DNA of 11,141 bases, taken from positions 1 through 11,141 of the forward strand of contig DATKZB010000119.1 in assembly GCA_035528235.1 (NCBI GenBank), written 5' to 3'. A program made the position numbers and the translations under genes. This document shows positions 1 through 5,553 of this stretch, piece after piece. The notes beneath the pieces were generated by a model. That model was not told the origin of the DNA. It saw only the letters and a program-made list of their open reading frames with translations, and did no database searches. Source of the DNA: DATKZB01 sp035528235 (GTDB taxonomy: Bacteria; Planctomycetota; Phycisphaerae; FEN-1346). Position 1 is the stretch's first letter; each line of letters opens with the position of its first letter.

Positions 1-121
1 GCGGCGGCGGGGCAAGGCTAGCGTTGGGGCATGGCCCGAAGCGCACGTGTGGTCGCAGATAGGTACTGTGTCCCCCGAACTCCGAGCAAAGTACCACGCT
101 GCATTGAAAGGGGAGGTGAAC

Positions 122-646
122 GTGGCTCATCCAAAGAGCGAAGGCGAAGCGTTGTGGAACCTGGTGGAGAGAACCTACGCGCTTATGAAGGGCGTGATAC
201 TGGAACATAACGTGCTTTTCGGTCAGCGGCTTGGGGATACACTCGATCATGGCCAACACGCGGCATCGCTTGCGGCACTCGATGCTGCCGCCCAGGAGGT
301 TCTGACCGGCTCGGAATCTCTTGAGGATCATGAACTCAGCCGCGGCGGAACAGAGGTTATCCGTGCCCTCGTGCCTTTTGTGCACCAGAGTCGGGAAACC
401 ATCCAGTTGCTTAAAAACCTCTACAAAGGGCTGGGAAGGAAGGCCGAAGGCGGCGCGTACGGCGTCATCGCCTATTGGCGAGACACGCGACGGTATAAAA
501 GCGCAGAGCAGCGACGCATGGAACTAGGCAAAACCCTGAGTGCTGTGTGGCAGAAGTACGCACTGGATAAGGCGCGGTCGGCCAGCAGTTCCTTGCGGCA
601 GGAGAGGTCGGCCGGGCGCCCGAAGACGAGGCACTTCGAGCCGTAA
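122..646 (+). CDS. Hypothetical helical protein in inverted-repeat-bounded unit
   Basis: Not recognised. The GTG at 122 is preferred because GGAGGTGA (112-119), almost fully complementary to the 16S rRNA tail, sits 5 bases upstream; this gives 174 aa. A GTG at 47 in the same frame would give 199 aa, and the frame stays open to the left window edge, but the first inverted-repeat arm would then be coding. The protein is hydrophilic and looks mostly alpha-helical, with no signal peptide or membrane segment: helices around VERTYALMKGVILEHNVLFG (about residues 15-35), the alanine-rich AASLAALDAAAQEVL, and VIRALVPFVHQSRETIQLLKNL. Base composition is lower in G+C than the neighbours, suggesting transfer. 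The last ~25 residues (SASSSLRQERSAGRPKTRHFEP and just before) are antisense to a putative protease remnant, so the native C-terminus may have been replaced. It stands alone in its orientation; no function can be assigned. Confidence 0.55.
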   Translation: MAHPKSEGEALWNLVERTYALMKGVILEHNVLFGQRLGDTLDHGQHAASLAALDAAAQEVLTGSESLEDHELSRGGTEVIRALVPFVHQSRETIQLLKNLYKGLGRKAEGGAYGVIAYWRDTRRYKSAEQRRMELGKTLSAVWQKYALDKARSASSSLRQERSAGRPKTRHFEP

Positions 647-687
647 TCCAGCGTCACGGGCATGGCCAGGAGCACGTCGGCCCCCAG
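568..687 (-). pseudogene. Remnant of retropepsin-like aspartic protease C-terminus
   Basis: Read on the minus strand, this stretch encodes LGADVLLAMPVTLDYG, then SKCLVFGRPADL and SCRKELLADRAL. Its spacing L-G-x-D-x-L-x5-V-T-L-D-Y-x4-L-V-F is that of the last strand region of bacterial retropepsin-like aspartyl proteases (typically iLG-x-D-x-L then VTLDY then L-x-L/F). There is no start codon context. An in-frame TGA lies just upstream (about 703-705), right at the inverted-repeat arm, and the catalytic D-T/S-G half is absent. It therefore looks like a fragment left by recombination. It is antisense to the tail of the plus-strand gene ending at 646. The match is by eye over about 25 residues and could be coincidence. 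Confidence 0.33.
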
Positions 688-722
688 GGTTCGGGGGACA
701 CATCACTTAGTTGCCCGGAACG

Positions 723-757
723 ACCGGCCGGGGCCGGTTCTCGTATGCTTTAGCATA
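723..757. repeat. Two adjacent short palindromes
   Basis: ACCGGCC at 723-729 pairs with GGCCGGT at 732-738. Five bases on, TATGCT at 744-749 pairs with AGCATA at 752-757. The first is GC-rich and the second AT-rich with a TATA-like edge. Such a pair could be an operator next to a promoter or part of a repeat element; nothing in the sequence decides between these. Confidence 0.45.
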
Positions 758-879
758 TATCGCCCACCTTGCATTTGTGCCCGAAACGACACCGAAAATC
801 GTCGATTCCGGCGCGTGCCGATCAAAAATCGAAAAAAGCGATCAAAAACCGCGCGTTTCCCCTTGCCTATCTTACCAAA

Positions 880-951
880 AGGAGGGCCAAACGCCCCTGG
901 CGCTGTCCAAATGCGGTTTGGGCCGTCCAAAAGGGCACTCTTGGCCCTCCT
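880..951. repeat. 11-bp inverted repeat enclosing smaller hairpins
   Basis: AGGAGGGCCAA (880-890) and TTGGCCCTCCT (941-951) are perfect reverse complements with 50 bases between them. Inside are CGCC/GGCG (892-895/899-902) and CCAAA/TTTGG (907-911/917-921). The whole can fold as a multibranched structure of 72 nt. It has none of the conserved tRNA positions. It may be a small structured RNA, a cruciform, or a palindromic mobile remnant. Confidence 0.5.
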
Positions 952-998
952 GGCGGAATGGCGTTTTCTCAAAGTGTATGATACTGGGGGGCCATCCG

Positions 999-1016
999 CG
1001 CGGGGCAAGCCCCGCG
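999..1016. repeat. GC-rich REP-like palindrome at hydrolase junction
   Basis: CGCGGGG (999-1005) pairs with CCCCGCG (1010-1016) around the loop CAAG, and the loop edges can also pair. It lies immediately upstream of the first hydrolase-coding bases, and a 12-bp perfect palindrome, CCTTGCGCAAGG, follows at 1029-1040. The form (GC-rich stem, tiny loop) is that of a repetitive extragenic palindrome. Whether it is repeated in this genome cannot be seen here. Confidence 0.5.
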
Positions 1017-1030
1017 GCTAACTCGGCCCC

Positions 1031-3316
1031 TTGCGCAAGGCAGGTCCCACGGCGGCGGCCCACCTGGGCGGAACCGGCCGCGCGGGCGGCCTGCGGTTCG
1101 ACGTCGCGACGGTCGTCGAGTTCGACGGGTTCGTCCTGAACCGGATGACGGTCGTCCCGGAGGGCCCCGGGCGGCTGGATCGGCTGACGCTCGAGATCGC
1201 GATGCCCCGGCGCGAGGCCCCCTGCTTCGTCACGACGGCCGGCGGCTGGGCCGCTTACCACGGCTGGACGCCCGACCGGTGGGACTCGCGCGAGACGTCC
1301 TCCGGCAGCCGCGTGGGCAACTTCGTCCCGTACGTCCTGCTGACGGACTCCGAGCGGGGTTTCTGCTGGTTCGCCGACAACGACCGCGGCTGGCTTCTCG
1401 ACCCGGCGGCGCCGACGCAGGAACTCGTCCGCGACGGCGACCTCGTGACGCTGCGCATCCACTTCGTGACCCGGCCCACGACGCTGGCCGAACCCACGAC
1501 CATCGAGTACGGGTGGATGGTGACGCCGCAGAAACCCATGCCGGATCACTGGCGGGCCTACACCATCGCCTCGCACAAGCCGTACCCCGAGGCCCGCTGC
1601 GTGTTCTGGATGGACGCCGACTGGGCGGTCCTGTGGCCGTACTACTCCAGCCCGTACCCGTGGGACATGGCGAAGTCGCGCAAGGCCATCGAGGGCGCCG
1701 CCGCCAACGGCATCACGGGGTGCGTCGGCGCCATCGCCCATGCCATCGCCCGGTACCGCGACTGGAAGGACCGGTGGTTCAACCCCCTGGCCGCCGACTG
1801 GGGCTCGGACCTGGGCGACCTGGGGAACGGGAACGTGGCGCGGGGGCGCGGGCCGAACGATTTCCAGGTCTGGCACTACGACCGGTGGGTCCGCGAGGGC
1901 GGCCTGGCCGGCCTTTACTTCGACGAGAATTACCTGAGCGAGGACCGCAACTACCTGGCCGGCGGGGCTTACCTGCTGCCCGACGAGCGCATCCAGCCGG
2001 GGTACACGTACCTGGGCCTGCGGGAGTTCAACAAACGCCTGCGTTACATGTTCCACGCCAACGGCAAGCCCCCGCCGTGCCTCTGGCTGCACACGACCAG
2101 CGGCCAGCCGGTGTACGCGTGGATGCCCGACGTGGCCATGGAGGGCGAGAACGTCGAGCCCGCGAGCATGGAGAACGATTATATGGAATGCCTGCCGGCG
2201 TCGCGCCTCCGGAGCATCGGCATGGGCGCGAACCTGGGCGCGGCAGCCATGATCATGTGCCAGGCCGACCGGCACTACAACGAGTCTCATTCCCCGTTCA
2301 CGATTCCCCAGTTCGTCGGGTGGGTGCTGGCGCACGACTGCCTGCCGGAGGGGGCCGCGTTCTGGCCGGTCCTGGCGTCGGAACTCGAGGTCTGGCACGA
2401 CGACGTCCGGTTCCTGCCGTATTGGAAGGAAGGGGGCGGCATCGAATCGTCCACCAAAGACGTGCTCGTCAGCGCCCACGTCCGAAAGGGCCACGCCGTC
2501 CTCTGGATCGTCAACACGGCCCGCGAGGACAGGCGCGCAACCGTCCGCGTGGACCTCGGGAAACTGGGCCTCGACCCGGCCAGGACCATCGCCTTCGACG
2601 CCGAGACCGGCGACCCCTACGACCTCGGCGACGGCGTGCTGACCCTCGACGTGCCCAAGCGATTCTGGCGGGCCGTGCGCCTCGTGGCGCCCGCCGTCCT
2701 GGCGAAGGACCAGACGTTCGTCGCGCGATTCGACGCCGGCGAGACCGTGGCCGACGACGCCCTGGGCCACCGTTACCCCAAGCCGCTGAGCGGCGGCGTG
2801 CTGCCCAAGGCCGAGGCCGAGGGCAAGACCGGCAAGGGATACGCCATGGACGCGGCCCTGGAGTACGGCGCGCGGCACCACCTGGCGCCCGAGCGCGGCA
2901 GCATCGCGATGGAGGCACGGTTCGACAACACGGCGGCGGGCGTCCTGCTTGGCGCCGGAGACCTTCGGCTCTCGCTCAACAAGGGCAGCCTCAGCCTGGC
3001 CCTCCAGAGGAGCGTCGAGACGGACGCCGGCGGCCAGAAACGCACGTCGCCCCAGTGGCAGGAGGCCGCCAAGGCCGACACGGGCGCCACGGCCGAGGCC
3101 TCGTGGCACCACGTCGTCGTGGACTGGCAGGGGAAGAAGGTCGAGGTCCGCCTCGATGGCAAGCGGCTTCTGGCCGCGACGCTCGACACGCCGCTGGTTC
3201 CGCCGATGGCGCGCGGCCGCCAGATCCTGAGCCATCGGCTGCGCACCCAGCCGCCGACGGTCACGTTCGGCCCCGTCAAGGGCGCCGTCCTGGACGACGT
3301 GGTGATGAGCCGGTAG
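1031..3316 (+). CDS. Glycoside hydrolase domain protein (DUF6067/GH123-like) with LamG, 5'-truncated
   Basis: Likely a secreted polysaccharide-degrading or glycan-binding enzyme of the DUF6067/GH123-related group. Residue numbers count from a TTG at 1031. A beta-rich domain runs to about residue 165 (EFDGFVLNRMTVVPEG at 30-45) and ends in the family-like segment EYGWMVTPQKPMP. A barrel-like region (about 170-500) contains GLYFDE, whose D298-E299 pair is a plausible catalytic site, and MEGE at 370-373. A concanavalin/LamG-type domain occupies about 600-760 (SWHHVVVDW at 691, VEVRLDGK). The N-terminus is wrong for the family: no signal peptide, no Shine-Dalgarno, a stop at 1019-1021, and family-like sequence starting within about 15 codons of it. 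The usual upstream region is missing, so this is probably a beheaded gene or pseudogene although the remaining frame is intact. Family assignment is fairly sure; substrate is unknown. Confidence 0.8.
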   Translation: MRKAGPTAAAHLGGTGRAGGLRFDVATVVEFDGFVLNRMTVVPEGPGRLDRLTLEIAMPRREAPCFVTTAGGWAAYHGWTPDRWDSRETSSGSRVGNFVPYVLLTDSERGFCWFADNDRGWLLDPAAPTQELVRDGDLVTLRIHFVTRPTTLAEPTTIEYGWMVTPQKPMPDHWRAYTIASHKPYPEARCVFWMDADWAVLWPYYSSPYPWDMAKSRKAIEGAAANGITGCVGAIAHAIARYRDWKDRWFNPLAADWGSDLGDLGNGNVARGRGPNDFQVWHYDRWVREGGLAGLYFDENYLSEDRNYLAGGAYLLPDERIQPGYTYLGLREFNKRLRYMFHANGKPPPCLWLHTTSGQPVYAWMPDVAMEGENVEPASMENDYMECLPASRLRSIGMGANLGAAAMIMCQADRHYNESHSPFTIPQFVGWVLAHDCLPEGAAFWPVLASELEVWHDDVRFLPYWKEGGGIESSTKDVLVSAHVRKGHAVLWIVNTAREDRRATVRVDLGKLGLDPARTIAFDAETGDPYDLGDGVLTLDVPKRFWRAVRLVAPAVLAKDQTFVARFDAGETVADDALGHRYPKPLSGGVLPKAEAEGKTGKGYAMDAALEYGARHHLAPERGSIAMEARFDNTAAGVLLGAGDLRLSLNKGSLSLALQRSVETDAGGQKRTSPQWQEAAKADTGATAEASWHHVVVDWQGKKVEVRLDGKRLLAATLDTPLVPPMARGRQILSHRLRTQPPTVTFGPVKGAVLDDVVMSR

Positions 3317-3341
3317 CCGACGAGGCGGGGGAGCCCGGCGA

Positions 3342-3369
3342 GCGCGGCGGGTACGGGGACCCGCCGCGC
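3342..3369. terminator. Strong hairpin between convergent genes
   Basis: GCGCGGCGGGT (3342-3352) and ACCCGCCGCGC (3359-3369) form a perfect 11-bp stem with a 6-base loop. It sits between the stop of the plus-strand hydrolase (3316) and the stop of the minus-strand superoxide reductase (3399), the expected site for a bidirectional transcription barrier. No T-run follows on either strand, so it is not a textbook intrinsic terminator; it may instead protect the 3' ends. Confidence 0.6.
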
Positions 3370-3398
3370 AAAGAGCATCCGCGGCGCGCCCGGCACCG

Positions 3399-3773
3399 TC
3401 AGAAGACGCGGATATCCTTGGTGCTCTCCCAGGTGCCGTGGAGGTTGCAGGCATCGAAGGCGCGGAGCGGCCCGCTGTCCTTCGCCAGCCGCACGCGCGC
3501 CTTCAGGATGGGGCACGTCGTGCCGGCGGTCAGCGAGAGGCGCGCGAGGTACCTGTCGCCGGCGTACAGGTCCATGAACGAGATGAAGTGGTCCTGCTCG
3601 TTGGGGTGGGGCATGAGTTTGCCCACCTCCACGGTCACCTCGAACGTCTCGCCCGACCGGACGGCGTCGGGCGCCGTGATGACCGGCAGGTGCTTCTTCT
3701 CCAGGTCCGTCAGGTTATGCGGATCCAGGGGTCGGTTGACCCCCGCGAAAAGGTCCTGGCCTGTCAGAAACAT
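3399..3773 (-). CDS. Superoxide reductase (neelaredoxin-type, one-iron)
   Basis: Reduces superoxide to hydrogen peroxide in the cytoplasm without releasing oxygen, usually taking electrons from rubredoxin; typical of anaerobes and microaerophiles. The 124-aa protein shows the complete iron-site signature of the desulfoferrodoxin C-terminal domain: EKKHLPVI (lysine and first histidine), PHPNEQDH (two further histidines) and CNLHGTWE near the end (cysteine ligand and last histidine). It has no N-terminal rubredoxin-like Cys4 domain, so it is the single-centre class. The ATG at 3773 is preceded by AAGGAG with 7 bases spacing. The frame remains open upstream, but that extension is arginine- and proline-rich and not protein-like. 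It lies 64 bp downstream of the DeoC-like gene in the same direction and probably shares its transcript. Confidence 0.92.
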   Translation of the reverse strand: MFLTGQDLFAGVNRPLDPHNLTDLEKKHLPVITAPDAVRSGETFEVTVEVGKLMPHPNEQDHFISFMDLYAGDRYLARLSLTAGTTCPILKARVRLAKDSGPLRAFDACNLHGTWESTKDIRVF

Positions 3774-3837
3774 CCAGCGTCTCCTTGGTCGGCCCCGCGT
3801 CTGCCTACGGCCGCACTGAGGCGGAGCACGTGCACCG

Positions 3838-4536
3838 TCATGCGGCTTCCCACTTATAGAAGTCGTCGAGGATGGCCAGCGGCGCCTCGACACCCACGCG
3901 TTTGGCGCCGGCGGCAAGCATGTCGTTGAACTGCCTGAATCGGGTGACGCCTCCGGCGGCCTCGATCTCGACCGACCTGCCCAGGGCCCGCGTCAGCAAC
4001 TGGACGTCGTGGAGCGTGGCCCCGCCCTTGCCGAAGCCCGTGTGGGTCTTAACGATGTCGGCGCCGCTGTCGAGCGCCAGCCGGGCGGCCCGGATCTTCT
4101 CGGCGTCGGTCAGGTAACAGCACTCGAGCGTGACCTTGAGGACGAGACCGCTGGCCAGCCTCCGGATGGCGGCGATCTCGTTCTGCACGTCGGCGTAGCG
4201 GCCGCTCTTCATGGCCACCAGGTTGATGACCATGTCGATTTCGCCCGCCCCGGCCTCGATCGATGTGCTCGCCTCGTCGCACTTGGCGCGGAGCCCCGAA
4301 TGGCCCAGCGGGATGCCCACCGCGCCGCAGATGGCGACGCCCGTCCCGTGCAGCAGGCGAACCGCGTATGGCACGGCATACGGGGGCAGACAGACCCCGG
4401 CAAACCCGTGATCGACCGCGTCGCGGCACGCCTGCTCGATGTCCTGGAACGTCTTGTCCGGCGCCAGCACCAGGTGGTCAACGGCTCTGGCCACCGTCTC
4501 GACTGTCAGATCGGCCACGGCTCGTCGGGTAGGCAT
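3838..4536 (-). CDS. deoC: DeoC-like aldolase (deoxyribose-phosphate aldolase family)
   Basis: Family role: reversible cleavage of 2-deoxyribose 5-phosphate to glyceraldehyde 3-phosphate and acetaldehyde, in cytoplasmic nucleoside breakdown. The 232-aa protein has normal length and TIM-barrel order. Visible signatures are AVDHLVL (18-24, usually DHT-L-L), GVCLPPY (47-53), GEIDMVINL (98-106, with the catalytic aspartate D101), KSGRY, LKVTLE and IVKTHTGFG (161-169) carrying Schiff-base lysine K163. The later motif, normally V-K-A-S-G-G, reads I-E-A-A-G-G: glutamate 192 (codon GAG) replaces the second active-site lysine. The fold and Schiff-base site are kept, but classical activity is uncertain and it may use another substrate. 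The ATG at 4536 follows GAGGAGG with 7 bases spacing. The superoxide reductase gene lies downstream. Confidence 0.85.
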   Translation of the reverse strand: MPTRRAVADLTVETVARAVDHLVLAPDKTFQDIEQACRDAVDHGFAGVCLPPYAVPYAVRLLHGTGVAICGAVGIPLGHSGLRAKCDEASTSIEAGAGEIDMVINLVAMKSGRYADVQNEIAAIRRLASGLVLKVTLECCYLTDAEKIRAARLALDSGADIVKTHTGFGKGGATLHDVQLLTRALGRSVEIEAAGGVTRFRQFNDMLAAGAKRVGVEAPLAILDDFYKWEAA

Positions 4537-4654
4537 GATGTGTCCTCCTCAATCGGGTACGCCGATGCGTGTCGCGTCCGCTCGGCAACGTCTACGCCGG
4601 CCGGCCTTTCGAAGCACCCATCACAGCGCTGCCGACATCGGGCCTCTCGTATTA

Positions 4655-4683
4655 AGTAAAGCCGATCGGGACCGAACGGACAA
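4655..4683 (-). promoter_or_regulatory. Possible sigma70-type promoter for deoC-sor
   Basis: On the minus strand, TTGTCC (4683-4678) and TTTACT (4660-4655) are separated by 17 bases, each matching four of six consensus positions. This would leave a leader of about 110 bases before the ATG at 4536. The surroundings are locally AT-rich. Weak, by eye only. Confidence 0.3.
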
Positions 4684-4691
4684 TCGGGGAG

Positions 4692-4750
4692 ATGCCGCGT
4701 TCCGGCATGGGGGGAACCCCTGGAACTGGCATCGGGGTTTTCCCGATGCC
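4692..4750. repeat. Three tandem hairpins
   Basis: ATGCCG (4692-4697) pairs with CGGCAT (4703-4708), GGGG with CCCC inside 4711-4720, and GGCATCGGG (4728-4736) with CCCGATGCC (4742-4750) around GTTTT. The last, a perfect 9-bp stem, could end transcription or form part of a regulatory leader. They lie upstream of the proposed deoC promoter, downstream of the regulator gene. Confidence 0.45.
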
Positions 4751-4763
4751 GCCAGGCACTCAG

Positions 4764-4790
4764 AAAAACACCACGCGGGAGGGCCCCGCG
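4764..4790 (-). terminator. Intrinsic terminator of kinase-regulator operon
   Basis: On the minus strand CGCGGG (4790-4785) and CCCGCG (4779-4774) form a 6-bp GC stem with a 5-base loop, followed after five bases by TTTTT (4768-4764). It lies about 55 bases after the response regulator stop. Confidence 0.5.
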
Positions 4791-4808
4791 CCAAGCGATG
4801 GTGGTCCG

Positions 4809-4829
4809 AAAAAGGCCGCCGCCAAGGCC
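4809..4829 (-). terminator. Possible first terminator after response regulator
   Basis: On the minus strand GGCC (4829-4826) pairs with GGCC (4817-4814) across an 8-base loop and is followed directly by TTTTT (4813-4809). The stem is short, so it is a weaker candidate than the hairpin at 4764-4790. It begins about 15 bases after the regulator stop codon. Confidence 0.3.
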
Positions 4830-4843
4830 GTGGCGCTCTTGGC

Positions 4844-5545
4844 CTACGTGCCGCCCTCGCTCTCCTGGACGTACCGGATGGCGTGCTGGAGCAGTTCGGT
4901 GGCCGAGCCCAGGCCCAACTTCTCTTTGATGTGGGCGCGGTAGGTCTCGATCGTCTTGGGGCTGAGGTGCAGGTGGTTGGCGACGTCGCCGGTGCCCAGG
5001 CCGCGGCCGATCAGGCCGAAGACCTCCAGTTCGCGGTCGCTCAGCCGGTCCACGGGCGACTCGCCCCCGTCCGCCGCGCCCTGCGCCAGGCGCCCCAGCA
5101 TCCGCGAGGCCATGGCCTTACTCAGGTACGTGCCGCCCTGGAGAATCGTCCGCAGCGCGGTCAGGACCTCGTCGGTGGCCACCTCCTTCATCAGGTAGCC
5201 CCTGGCGCCGGCGCGGAGCACGCGCTCGGCGTAGACGTTCTCGTCGCTCATCGAGAGGACCAGGACCGGCAGACGCGGGTGCCGCAGCCGGATGTCCTTG
5301 ATGAGTTCCAGGCCGCTGGCGCCCTTCAGCGACAGGTCGACGATGGCCACGTCGGGCCCGTGCTCGGCGATGGCCCGCAGGGCGTCGACGGCGGTCTCGG
5401 CCTCGGCGCAGACCTCCAGGTCCTTCTCGTGGTCAACGAGCAACCGGATGCCCTGGCGGACGACGGGGTGGTCGTCGACCACCAGCACCCTGGCCTTCCG
5501 GCCGCTCTGGCGTGCGGCTCGTGCGTTCTTGGGTTTTGTCGCCAC
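4844..5545 (-). CDS. NarL/FixJ-family response regulator (receiver + LuxR HTH)
   Basis: A cytoplasmic two-component transcription regulator of 233 aa. A basic N-terminal tail (1-18) is followed by a receiver domain with acidic pair D24-D25 in VLVVDDHPVVR, phosphoacceptor D70 in DVAIVDLSL, switch serine S98 in VLVLSMS and conserved lysine K120 in RGYLMK. A LuxR/GerE helix-turn-helix covers about 166-228, with LSDRELEVFGLIGRG and the recognition-helix region LSPKTIETYRAHIKEKLGL. All phosphorylation residues are present. The start is a GTG at 5545, preceded by GGGGAGGTAA; the TAA in that motif is the stop codon of the kinase gene 8 bases upstream, so the two are probably translationally coupled. 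The adjacent kinase is almost certainly its cognate partner. Target genes cannot be read from the sequence. Confidence 0.95.
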   Translation of the reverse strand: MATKPKNARAARQSGRKARVLVVDDHPVVRQGIRLLVDHEKDLEVCAEAETAVDALRAIAEHGPDVAIVDLSLKGASGLELIKDIRLRHPRLPVLVLSMSDENVYAERVLRAGARGYLMKEVATDEVLTALRTILQGGTYLSKAMASRMLGRLAQGAADGGESPVDRLSDRELEVFGLIGRGLGTGDVANHLHLSPKTIETYRAHIKEKLGLGSATELLQHAIRYVQESEGGT

Positions 5546-5553
5546 GGCGCTGG

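Larger units (their letters stand above)
67..702. repeat. Perfect 14-bp inverted repeat pair bounding the first gene
   Basis: The sequence TGTGTCCCCCGAAC at 67-80 recurs exactly as its reverse complement at 689-702. The arms lie 45 bp before the preferred start codon (122) and 43 bp after the stop (646) of the only gene between them. Similarity extends weakly outside the arms (A-x-G-T three to six bases further out). The enclosed DNA is visibly poorer in G+C than the remainder of the window. The layout is what one expects of a small mobile cassette or of two oppositely oriented copies of a dispersed repeat. No transposase is encoded inside and no target-site duplication was recognised outside, so mobility is inferred only. 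The repeat itself is certain; the interpretation is weak. Confidence 0.6.
703..1021. other. Gene-free, palindrome-rich intergenic/junction region
   Basis: About 320 bases without a credible gene; the open frames here have no protein-like composition and no ribosome binding site. The region is locally A-rich (roughly 820-850), unlike the rest of the window. It holds several inverted repeats, given separately: 723-738, 744-757, 880-951 with inner hairpins, and 999-1016. There is also a direct repeat of CGATCAAAAA at 819 and 839, with a period of 20. It separates the inverted-repeat-bounded unit from the truncated hydrolase gene and probably represents inserted or rearranged DNA. Confidence 0.6.
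4537..4843. other. Intergenic region between two minus-strand operons
   Basis: About 307 bases with no credible gene on either strand. It contains the Shine-Dalgarno of the DeoC-like gene (4544-4550), a possible promoter for that gene (4655-4683), and a series of hairpins at 4692-4708, 4711-4720, 4728-4750, 4774-4790 and 4814-4829. Two of these adjoin runs of five T on the minus strand and fit terminators of the upstream kinase-regulator operon. Confidence 0.7.

Noticed and set aside
1..121. Upstream extension of the first gene to GTG 47 or beyond the window edge
   Set aside because: The frame is open, but the strong Shine-Dalgarno at 112-119 and the inverted-repeat arm at 67-80 make 122 the better start; the extension cannot be excluded.
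880..951. Possible tRNA because of 72-nt length and cloverleaf-like fold
   Set aside because: No T-loop or D-loop consensus, stem too long for an acceptor stem, and no convincing anticodon arm.
703..1139. Small plus- and minus-strand frames in the junction region
   Set aside because: No ribosome binding sites, mixed-composition products without motifs, and they run across palindromes; the hydrolase is not continued upstream in any of them.
872..3454. Very long minus-strand open frame opposite the hydrolase gene
   Set aside because: Its product is a low-complexity mix of R, G, A, V, H and P without family motifs. It mirrors the codon structure of the plus-strand gene, which has clear domains.
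1279..3819. Long plus-strand frame overlapping the hydrolase in another phase
   Set aside because: Arginine- and proline-rich shadow of GC-rich coding DNA; it also runs through the convergent superoxide reductase gene.
3774..3917. N-terminal extension of the superoxide reductase in frame
   Set aside because: The ATG at 3773 has a well-spaced AAGGAG. The extension is basic, lacks Cys4 rubredoxin motifs and overlaps the DeoC-like gene.
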